Assembly (NCBI GenBank): GCA_012064415.1
Contig: SSNU01000220.1
Coordinates: 62,001-126,000 of the forward strand
Reading direction: 5' to 3'
Length of the DNA stretch: 64,000 nucleotides
Source of the DNA: Gyrodactylus bullatarudis
Taxonomy: Eukaryota > Platyhelminthes > Monogenea > Gyrodactylidea > Gyrodactylidae
Shown: positions 13,401 through 25,400 of the stretch, piece by piece
Position numbering within the stretch: position 1 is the first letter of the stretch
Layout of the letters: the number at the start of each line of letters is the position of its first letter
Notes under the pieces: generated by a model
Database searches by the model: none
What the model was told of the DNA's origin: nothing
The model's input: the letters and a program-made list of their open reading frames with translations, nothing else
Made by a program: the position numbers and the translations under genes

Positions 13401-16400
13401 GGAAATTATCAATGCGACTGTGATCCTGGTTATACAGGGGATAAGTGTGAAAATTCTGCAAGTTGTCCCTACAATTATTGCAATGGAGGAAAGTGTACAG
13501 TTACATCTTCTGGAAGTTTCGTCTGTGATTGTTCACCAACTGGAAGAGGTGGTGACAGATGCCAAGAGGGTATGTTTCAAAAATAGTAGAGTTTTCACTC
13601 TTATTAATCCCTTGGTTACAAAAGAAAAAATTTTTTAAGCTGTATTTTCTACCCAGACGAAAAATGTGGGATAACTTCCTAATATTTTTTTATTACTTTT
13701 TAAATCACAGAAATTATACGCCGTAAGGTTCTATAATAATAATCTCATTAATATTGATTAATTCTTCTTCAAGAACGTTAAATCTGGTTTACTAACTAAT
13801 CCTAATGTCATTTCATGGTGCAAGATCTGATTGTTATCAGTCCAGATTACCATAGAAATGTTGTACATAAAAAAAGGTAGACTAATTCTGATACTGAAAT
13901 TTTTTTCTATGGCTCACTTTTTAAGTAGTAAACTCTTTGATATTATTTCTAGCTTCCGAAATACCAAATCAAAATGCTGCTCGACCAGGTGAAAGTTAAC
14001 ACTAAACGCTAATGATTCTTGATAAAAGCAGCTCTGATTAACCTAAACCAATTTTAATCATTTCCATTGACTAGTTCTAACCATCTATAAAATACATTCT
14101 TAATCGCATTTTATTCCAGTAATTCATTTTTGAGTAGCTCAACGGGACTATTTTTCAATCTAGAGATACGTGATCACCATCAATTTCATATTATCGATGT
14201 TAATAACAAATTTAATGATAATTTATCTCATCAGATTCAAATGCTTTCTTGAGTGAATATAAAAATCCAGGATATCTTGTCTATGACCTATATCCGCCAA
14301 AGAGATACACCAAAGATACTGTGACAGTTGGATTTAAAACTTATGCTCAAGATGGTACCATTATTTCATTCGAATCTCCAGATAAATCTTTCTGGTCTTT
14401 GAGAATGGTAAGCTTGTGCAATTATTTATTTTCTGATCTGTGAAAAAAATTTTTCCATAGGATGATGGGTCGTTATTATTCGATGAAAATGGAAGAAAGC
14501 CAATTATAATAAAGCAAGGTGTCAATAATGGAGTTCATCATGTAGTTCGAGTTGATCGAGTTGACAAACTTGTCAATATTACCATGTCGGGAATATCAGT
14601 CCAAAATACACTTGACGGTAAGCGTTTAATATTTTTAATTAAAATCTGAAAGTTACTATTAAGTAGAAATGTTTTTTAATACAATTTTTATTTCCAAAAG
14701 GCTATGGACCTCCAGATAATTCTGCAATTGAATATAAACGAATCATTATCGGTGCAAATGCCACAGAAGAAGATATTTTCCGTGGCGCTATTGGAGGAGT
14801 ACATTGGAATGGCTACTATATCATTGATAAAGCAAAAGAGCATTCTCCAAAATTTGATCGGGGACAAATTACTTATGTCAGACTTCCTAGTTTCTCGATT
14901 CCTCGACCTCCAAGTGTTTATTGTCATCCTGGATACTGTGAGAATAGAGGAACTTGTGAGATTGTTAACTATGAAAAGAAATGTGAATGCAAATTCATTG
15001 GTTATTGGGGTGACAGATGTGAAAAACGTAAGTTTAATCATCTTCATAAAGCAATATTCACCTAGTTATTAATAATTAGTCAAATTATTTGTGTCGTCAT
15101 GATTAGCAGGTATTTCATTGATAAATTTTATAACTGAATCTTTAATTAATCTTTCTAAATTAGATTTTTTAACGAATTAGTAAATGTATTTTATCATACT
15201 ATCCCTCTACCTCAAGGTAACTATGATCTATTTTCATAAAAGATTTTTATTTGAAGAAAAAGTTTTGTTTCAAGTACAATGAATGAAAACTGTATCTTAC
15301 TACAGTTCTTGGCCGTTTTGATTGAAACATGTTCATAATTATAAATTGGTTGGCTTTCGTTGATATTCTTTAGCAACAAGTATTGTATATTTTAGTTCAA
15401 TTAAATTTTTTTATATCTGAGCATTGTATAAATATACTTGTTCTACTAAATTTAACGTTTATCCCTACTGTTGAAATATTCCGCATTATTTGAGCTACCG
15501 TAACTTAATTGTATACTCAAAATGAGCTAATTATCAATTCTTTTGAACCATTCTGCTTGATTCTCTTTTAATGAGCTCAAAAAGCAAACTTTTTGATGCT
15601 TGAAATTTTTCTTCCAATCTTTGTTTTTATGGATTTTAAATTATGATTATCTGACTTATTTCTAAAATTAGCCACTCTATTGAAAAAAAATCACCCTTCT
15701 ATTCATAGTAATATTTTATTTAAGCATATGTAGAGTTTTTTCCCTTCCTATGCGTAGGTTGAAGATAGAAGGCTAACCTAACAAGAATTTCTCCACATTC
15801 ACTTCATATATGCGCTTATTTCTACAGCAATCCTTCTCTCCATCATGAATATATCGAAATGTATATGAACAATGCAAGGATTTTCTTTAAAAAATTGCAG
15901 TTACTGTAATAATATAAACTCGAGAGAGATAGGCAATACATCATTTATTTGTGTCTATATTATTGATTCTTAGACATTTCAATTTATTCCTGTTGTAGAC
16001 TCTATAGTATACAGTTAACATGTTGCTTAATTTCCTTCTATTTCACTTTTTTTATTTCTCCTTAATGAAAGAAGAAGGGATACTGTAAAAGTAAAGTATA
16101 GAGGGTTTCTTGTAAGAATAACATAAAAGAGAATTATGCCTGCCTTTTTGAGACACAATCAAACGGCTTTATTTCATCCATTTGTCTATTATTTAATCAA
16201 GATTGATTTTCAACTCGAGATCTCATTGATTATAGCTCTTCTCTTTTCATTCTGAAGCTAGAATAGAATTTCACTAGAATATTCTTTTTATCATGAAATA
16301 AATCTTGAAACCTTTCGTTTTTGGACAAATTTAATATAATATTTTCTTTCCCCAATATTATATATTTTAGTGAGAGTAGTTTTTATGAATTTTGAGGATG

Positions 16401-19400
16401 TTGGTATGAATAGTTCTGTGTAATTTTAGATGGAAAAAACCTTTTCCTGTGGCTGTTCACTGTTGATTTGTAATCATTTCACTTCTTTTGGTTGATTCAT
16501 CTCACTACACTCCATTTTATGATAAATTACTTACAGAAGGACTTCTTTAAAACCAAAATAAATTTTATCAAGTTGACCAGATTTAAAAAATAAAGCATTA
16601 ATTAGTTTTGGAAAATTTCCCTCTAACATAACAGATTTGACGAAGAGTTCTTGTCATCTCTCAATTGAAAAACTAGAAACTTATAAAAATGTTTTTTTAG
16701 AATAAAAGATTTTCCCAAATAAGCCCTTTATCTCGGGCATGCATGCCACATAGGTTTTATAAAAAGGGGGTAAAATAGAATAAAGGTTGTTGGTTATAAG
16801 GCTTTTGTTAATATCTTGGCTTCATCATTCTTTCCTTCTATAAAAACCCCTTTAATTAATTCTGACTTGGTTAGTCAGAAGTTCTGCCTCAGAACCCAAA
16901 AGTTCAAGAGTAAGAAATTAAAATTCTTTCATATCAACTGAATAATTTGGACTGGGAATCCTTTATAATTTGGTTGTATTAATCCTTCGTCTGCTCTAAT
17001 CAAACATACCCAAACAGATCTATTCTATAGAATCGAATACTATCTTTTAATAAACACCATAAGAAACAGCAAATGTATTTAAATGGGAAAAATCAGAAAA
17101 AGTTACAATTTATTTCCAAAATCAAATGTCTATCTTAGAAATAACAAACTTGTATTTTGGAGTTCAATCATTTCAGTGGAAATTCACCATCATGTGATCA
17201 GAAATGTAAAGATGTTTGAAACACAACTCTTATTTATTCAAGTGTCCTGTGACTTGGATGAAAACATGAACCATATTCTTGCTGATACTTTTTTTCATCT
17301 TACAATAATAATATGTTCAATTATATAACAAGTTTTTATTTATCTCCCAGATGAATTGGTTCCTGATCTAAAGGGAAAAGTGACAAGAATCTTTTGATAG
17401 AGAAAAGTATTCCTTTTATTTTTACATAATTTTTATCTGACCTTTCTCTACGATTGAAAAAGAATAAAGTCTGACTACTCAGTGTGATTAACAAGTTTCC
17501 TTGACTAACTTTCAGAGAAAGAAGCTCTTTTTTATCAAAGCATTATTGATTAATAAATTAGTTCACGCAAAAAATTATATACGAGAAAGAAATAAGAAAA
17601 AAATTAATTTCATATTTGATTATTTCAGAATATTATGGTTACCTTGACAACGATAGAAATGAGGGAACATACACCAAATTGGTACTCAATCCAGAAAGAA
17701 CAACATCCGTTGATCAAATGAGGTATGCCTTTCAAACACGCGAACCAAACGGCGTCCTAACTCATGTTGAACAAGCCGATGGAAATGTTTATCACCAAAC
17801 ATTTTTGGTTAGTGGAATATCTTGATCCATTGATTTGATTGTAAAGGTTTTTCAATGGTGAATGCTAACCTTGAAACAATCTATAAAATGTCTGAGATTG
17901 ACTTTTGAAAATTCCTGAAAGAAGGAATTATCCAAAAGAGATTTGAATGCCTTTTTTGACTAGAGATAAATAATGGCTTTGTAATTCTTTATTTTTTATC
18001 TCTCTTTTTATTATCAAATATTTTAGGTAAATCAATCGAACATAGCCTTACAAATAAAGTTTTTGATTTCTTTTTGCATTGCATAGCTATTTTATGAGCT
18101 ATGTGTGTGTGGGAGTCATTTAGGTTTCTTTCTTCCAAAGCCTCATTACACTGAAAATGTTGCTTGAGCTTAATTGTACAATTTGTTCATAGTTTCCAGA
18201 CTTTTGATAGAATCCAAATGAACTCATAAAACAGAAAGAGTGAACCATGTTGATTCTGAAAAATTAATTACTCTAAGAGTTTAGGTAACTAGCAATCAAT
18301 AATTATTAAACTACTGTATAAAATTTAATTGCAGTACACTTTTAGTTAGGAAAATGCTTCGATAGAATTAGGGATTGCTGCAATTAACGAATTTCCCCTT
18401 ATCAAGATTAAATATTCATTTCGTTTCATTAAAAAAGAAGAAGTAGGGGAGTTTCGAATAATTAATTATGAAATTTTATTAAAATCAGACAACCAAGTGA
18501 CTTGTATGGGAAAGATCACAAAAGTTAATTCAGACAAACAATAGGATACACATAAAATATATTTATTTTCTTCCTTTATGAATCAACGAAAATCATTACA
18601 TTTACTAATAATTATGCGTTATTTCTTTATCTTTATTATTGAATTATTATCATTCTTAACAGGTAAATCATAAACCTTGTAAGACTAGCTAGAGATCTGA
18701 AAATGTAGTTTGCATTTCAATTGGTTTCCTTGTGTCTAAATTGTATATATATATGCCCAACTCTTGGAATGAAACCAAACGTCTCTTTCTTTCACTCCTG
18801 GTATTAGCGTGTGTTTTCCCTTAGACACGATACAAACAGTTTTCCATACATGAACAAAATTGCAGTATTCAATAAAATTATGAACGAGAATAAATTCATC
18901 TATGCACAGCCTAAAAGTACTTCTTATGTAGACTGTATTGGAGTATTTATTATTTTGTTTTCTATATTTACCAAGAGGGAAAATGAGAATTAATAATCAC
19001 CAACTCTCTCCTCTTTCACGTGGTAATTTCTTTTTAATGAACAAATGATTGTACTTTTAACTTACCAAAGTTGTTGTGGAAAGACTATCAAAATGTATTT
19101 ATCAGTAAACGTTATTAGACTCTAATCATGAGACATGATAATAATATTTTTTATTAATTTCATGATTTGCGTTGTTATGTAATCTCGCAGATCCACTTGA
19201 TAAAAACCAAACAAATAAAACATTATTCATTTGTATTCCATCTAGGCTGAAAATCTAATTTTATGAGTCTGCCTTTGGGAAAATTGGATTATTTATTTAT
19301 GTTTCGAATAAATCTCACTGGAGACTATAGGCAAAGAATTTTTGTCTTATAAACAATGATGAAATTTTTTAATTACCTAGGAAAATGGATATCTTTGGTC

Positions 19401-22400
19401 AAACTTGAACGGAAACAAGAACAGGATCAGTGACTTTAGAATGGACGATGGAAAATATCACATTGTTAATCTAGATCGGGAAAATAACCAGTTCAAATAC
19501 TACGTCGATGGTAATCATAAGACGATATCAGATCCTAGTGAGTCATAAAAATTATACTTCTATAAATAACTAATAATAGGAACAGAATTGACCAATAATA
19601 TTCATTCAATTTTTTCAGCCAATCAGAGTCGATTTAGTATATTTCACTTATAAATATGATCAAGCAAGATCTCTTATTTCACTACACTTACGTTCTTGTT
19701 GATTGCGAACGTCTGTCGAAATTTCGTATCACTTTAAATGCAAACTAGGATTATTTAATTATAACTTTCCAAATTTTGATTATCACACATTTTGGAGTTT
19801 ATTTATTACTTTTTGGATTTACATAAAATACTACAACAACAAGCAAAGGCTAGTTGACTTGTGAGTTCTTCTTCTTTCCAATTGCCTATATTTTATGTAT
19901 TCAACAAATGTAGAGGGAAGACTGTAAAGGTTATAAATTATAGTATATTCTTTGATTTATTGATCCCAATTTATTATGATCATCATACCGATGTATTTAA
20001 GGAATAGGTAAAATTCTATTATCCTTTATTTGGATCAAAGATTTGAATTTTTATTTCGAAATTATTATTGTATACAAATGATATTTTTGAGAGATAAACA
20101 ATAGAAATAATTATCATGAAAAAGGTTATACAGATATAGGCTTTCCCAGAAAAAAAATATTGAACTGACTTTAATCGATTTGACTGTAACTAAAGTGCTT
20201 ATTATCAATATTATCGCTGTTCATTTTTATTCCATCTTTCTCATATTTATTTTTTTGCTTTCTTCAAGAGTTAAAAAACAGATTTCTTTCCATTGTTAAC
20301 ACCTTCCATTCAACTGTTCCCTCGTTAAAGTCCTTAAAGAGAGTTTTTCTTGATGCTGATCCAAAATGTAATCTGTTTATTTACCTTGTTTGTGCGAGAA
20401 TGAAATGATTCCCAAGACTTGAAAAAAAGGATTTTTTATGACATTACCAGTGTCAGTCATATATATTAGAATCACTTGTGAATGGAGTACACTTGAGAGA
20501 GGGGATTATTCCTGTCTGGCATGAGAGAGAATATTGATTTGGTTTTTGATATACAAATTATAAATTATTTGTGTGTGAATTCTTTTTTTATTTCTTCTTC
20601 TTCTTCTTCTTCACGATAAATTGAAACAGATTATTGATATTATTTTCTTACTACTGTATCATCATCATCCTTTTCTTGGTGTTTTCTACAAAATGAGAAA
20701 CAGATACAAAAGTAAATTAAATTGAAATGTAAAAAGATAGTTTGTGAATACAATAAACAACACTCATGAAGCACTTTAAAATGCTTTTGCTAAATTAATT
20801 CTCTCACTTTCAACAAATAGTAGATTCTTCTCTATTTATTTGTTTTTCTCGTAATTTTGAGAAAAGAAGGCATATATTGCATAACATGTTTTTTTTATTC
20901 AATAATAATCTATTATTATCCTTTACACGTAGAATACATATGACTATAATAATACTTTAGAAATTAGTCTATTATTCTCTCCTAAAGTACATGGGTATTG
21001 TATCCTTTTGTTTGTTTCAAATACTTGTTATACTTTTACCCTTCATCCACGACATGGTCAACAAATTGCAAAAGTTTCTGCAGTAAGAAGGAATTACCTT
21101 TTTCGAGTAGGTTGCATGATGTGAACTGATTCTCTTTTCAAAAATATCCCTCAAGCGACTACATCACATTGGTAATCAAGAGAAGAACATGGTTTTTTAT
21201 TATTTCTTTCCAGAGAAAACTTTAACTCACATGACCTAATCAGATTTCATTACCATGAATTTATTAATTCTGGAAATTTTTCTCATTTCAAATTTTCATT
21301 CTCGAGAATTGAAAAAAAATTAAAGTTAATCTACGATCTTGTACGATAAAAAGTAACAATATTGTCCCCTTTTCGATACAGATGATTGATTATTTTTTAT
21401 CTCTAGAGAGAAAGCAAGATATTTTTAAATCGAAAAAAAAGAAAAAAAATATTTTTCATACATGTACATTAAATGTATGATGAATTATGAATAGTTTGGT
21501 CATTCAGTTGATTCAGTCAGTTAGTTCTGTATCAAAGTACTAAGAGCTGCGAAATATGAAAGCTCTAAACAAGACCTGTGAAAGATTCGTAGATTATTAA
21601 AATTCAGATTTTACGACTTATTCACAGCAGAGCCACCCACATACAAATGAAACCTACAGTGTTCTCGTTGCTTATTGGCTGATAGTTTTATTTCTTCTTA
21701 GTCTGTTTCTATGATTCCTTTTTCTTCTTGTCATGGAGGAGAATTTCCTGTTTGAAATGTCTAGAGAAAAATTTCTTATTGTTTATTCGCAAAATTTTCA
21801 CCTTTCTTTTTGTTATTTTCACTGACATCATTTATTTCTAGTAATAATTTTATCAATGAAAATTACAGAGCTCTATAATACAATTTAGATGAAAAATTGT
21901 TGAATAAATCAATGTAATTTTTAGACATTGTCAATTCTAACGGTGAATTACAGACGAAAAATATCTACGTTGGTGCTGACAGTAACGGAAATAGCAATTT
22001 CAAAGGTGTCTTAGGTGGTGAGTGATAAGAGTTATCATAAAATTGAAGAAAAAATCAATAAATTTTGAAATCGAATATAAATGAATAAATGAAGGATAAC
22101 TAAATCAACATAAAGAATTTTCATAAAGATTGAATTTGGACTCTTTTGTAATACTATCTAAAATCAATATGAAAACTAAATATAATAGACTAAATAAATT
22201 TCAAATAATAAATGCAAGCAAATATGCAAAATGTATTAAATTTAGATCAAGTAATTTTACTATGCTAAAATTAAACAAAACATCATTTAGCATTTTCGTG
22301 GAACGATCAAGAAATTATCAATAAAGAAGGACGCATAACACAGAATACTCAAGTCATGAAGTTGCCAGGAAATAGAGCTGGATCTTCAGATGAAGTTGTG

Positions 22401-25400
22401 ATTACAGTAATGCCAGCATTTGATACAGATGTTGGAATCTTACCACCCATTCCAATCCCATCTAATGTGCCAAATACCGGAGGTGGAAGCATAATTAGTC
22501 CAAATGGTGACTTTATTGTTGCAGGAAGTAAGATTATTCTTCATACTTGAATGAAACCAAGGGTTTTACAAAATTTCTTCTTTTAGATCAAGAAGGACTT
22601 ATGGCTGGTGGTGGCCAGGCAGGAATTTTCCCTGGTGGAGGCACCAGAATCCAGACTGCTGGCTTTGCTGGTGGCCTTCCTCAGATATCAGCTTTGGCTG
22701 CTGGAATTATTCTATCATTGTTATTGTGCTTATCCGGTCTCATTTGGGCATGCTGGAAGTGCAAACCTGGTGGATGTGGTCAAGGGGGTGCCGGATCTGG
22801 CTTTATCAAGAAAGCAGCCAGCGTATTTGGCGGAGCCGGAGAAAAGGATGCTTACAGTGAGTTTTGCAGTGCTTTTATAAATTTCTAATTTATTTAATTA
22901 CAAAAATACAATTTCACTCAAATGTTAATTCAACTCTTTCTATTTCTATTACAGTTGGACGTGGTGGAGTGAGTTACTTAATCTCTCTTCGATTAACTTG
23001 ATCAATGAACGAGAATATTTGCATACTGTAAACTTTTCTACTTTATCTGTGTATTTATCATTTGATCAAGTTGAAATTCTTACTTTTTGATACCTTGATC
23101 AAATATTGAGTGAAGATAGAAACTCAATTTTTCTTTTCTATTGTATAAAAAAAGAATCCTTATCAAAATATCGGAGGAATGGTAAGTGATGTCTGCTATT
23201 GAATAAAAGTAACCCTAGTCTAATTTTATTGATTCTTTCACTATAATGTCGACAGATAATTTCCTAATGTTATCCCCGTACTAATTCAATACGCAAAAAT
23301 GTCAAGTTAACTATAAAACCAAAATTTACTTTAAAAAATAATCGTTTCTCTGCTAACATCTACCTCATGGTACATGGTGTATTATCTTTGAATGGGCCCA
23401 TGTTTATTTCTCTCTGTACATGTTTTAGGATGTTGAAGAGCAACAAGTTGTAAGTCATGTTTATCCTCAATCAACACGACTTAACAACCTCGAAAAACTA
23501 AAGACTATCTTGGGTTTGCATGACTAAAAGATTCTGGTTCTCTAATCCAATGGGGGCGTATTAAAAAATATCTCAATTCAAATTTAATATATATTAGCTA
23601 ATGAGTTTTATAGTTTCTAACCATATTTTCCATCTTTTCTTCCTAACAAAGGTCTATGAAATGAATCATTATGTAAGAAAAATTATAATAATTTCCAAAT
23701 TTGCTTGCATTTGATTTTTTTTTAGTTCAAAAATTCCCATAATATATTTGTAATGTAATTTCATAGAATATTACTTGAATAGTTTAGAACTTTTAGTAGG
23801 GTCAACATGAATTAATCGATAGATCAAATTCAATCACATACACTCTAATTCTTTTAGCTAATGCCTATGTACATACTCCATGTAGATTATTCATATGATG
23901 ATGATGAATTTTCGTGAGAAAATTTGTACTTTTTACATGCTTCTCTAAAGAATTTCTTTGAATATTGATTCAATGAAATTTGTAATAATTTTCCAAAGTT
24001 TAATAATACCCTCTTTGCAATTACATCCTACAAATTATATGTGTATTTTTGCATACTTTTAATATGGTTAACATCATACAGACCTTGTTAATATAACAAG
24101 GGGATATGGGAAAAAGAAAGTTTGTCCCAATGCAATAATCGAAATATGAAAAAGAAATAGGGATTTTTTTGAATTTCAATGGATACTTTCAACAAAAAGG
24201 AAATCCATCTGATCTATGGGATGATATCTAAATGGAATAAATCTATATCAACCAACAAATAGATTTTATTATCAATATTATACTATCTACATTTATATTC
24301 CCTATTTGTATCAAATTATTATTTACAATTTGTATAATTAAATAATTGATAGGGTACTTCAAGACAAAAAGTACTTTAATTTATAAAGTTTTCCTTCCTA
24401 CATCAATATGCGTGTTACCCAGTTATGGAGAGTTTGGAACACATAAACTCTGGATTATTTTGCAAAGTTTCAGTTGGGCGTGTTCTTTTTCAGTTTGTAT
24501 CCCATCTATCTTTTTTAGGCATTCATTATTCTTTTGAATGAGTTAAGAAATCAATAGCTTTTTTACAATTAAGATTTTAAGAAATATGCATTATTTCTTA
24601 TTGTTGGCTTCCTTTGGTATGCTGGATAGTCACATGTTCACATTTCTTGAATTCCATTAATTTTTATGATGGTATAAATTAAGGATTTTCATAAAATAGT
24701 CCTTAGGTAAATTATTGTTACCCATAATTGAATTAGAAATCTTGAATAAAATATTAACCTCTGTCCCAGAGATCTCAAGTATCTTCATGAGTGGTTAACA
24801 CGGTTGTAATCTGAATTCTCTTAGTATTTCCTTTTGTTCAGATCTAATTACAAGCGTGTCATCCACTGATGAAGGTGATATGACCCACATAGAACCGAAA
24901 CACCTGGAAGAGGCTTTGATAAGAGTTTAGTGTTATTATAAATCTAAAGTTAGTTGACAAGAAGATGAGAATTTATTATTTTATTCTTCATGTCAACTAG
25001 ATTTTATATCACTGATCTTTTTATCTCTTCAAAATTTGTTTTTTTCCGCAAAAAATGAAATGTGCAAAGTGTATCACGTAGAATTGCCTAGAAATTAGAC
25101 TAGTAAATTAGTTTTAATGATAATCTTGTTGGTTAGAACGAGACCATGTTGCAAGTTAGTTGTGAATCATCATAATATTATGCATAAGCATTCTCAGGCA
25201 ATAGACAACGTGCCATTAACAAACAAATTTCTAATCTCAAACCTACCATTTTGCATCCTTCAACTAACCTGATCCACTTAAAAAATTCTCAATAAAATTC
25301 AATTAACACATTTCATACTACAGGAACGAGATAGCTATTACTCATTGGTAACTTGATGATTACTCTCTACTCACTGTGTGAAAACCTTTCTAATTTCTCA

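Noticed and set aside
22130..22324. Open frame overlapping the last LamG exon
   Set aside because: It is in another frame and covers mostly intron; the true exon starts at 22291 after TTTAG.
23859..23882. Possible further microexon (LMPMYILH) after TTCTTTTAG
   Set aside because: The donor GTAGAT is weak and the peptide is unlike the other polar microexon peptides.
24353..24370. Possible 18-nt microexon (GTSRQK)
   Set aside because: There is no pyrimidine tract before the AG and the donor is weak.
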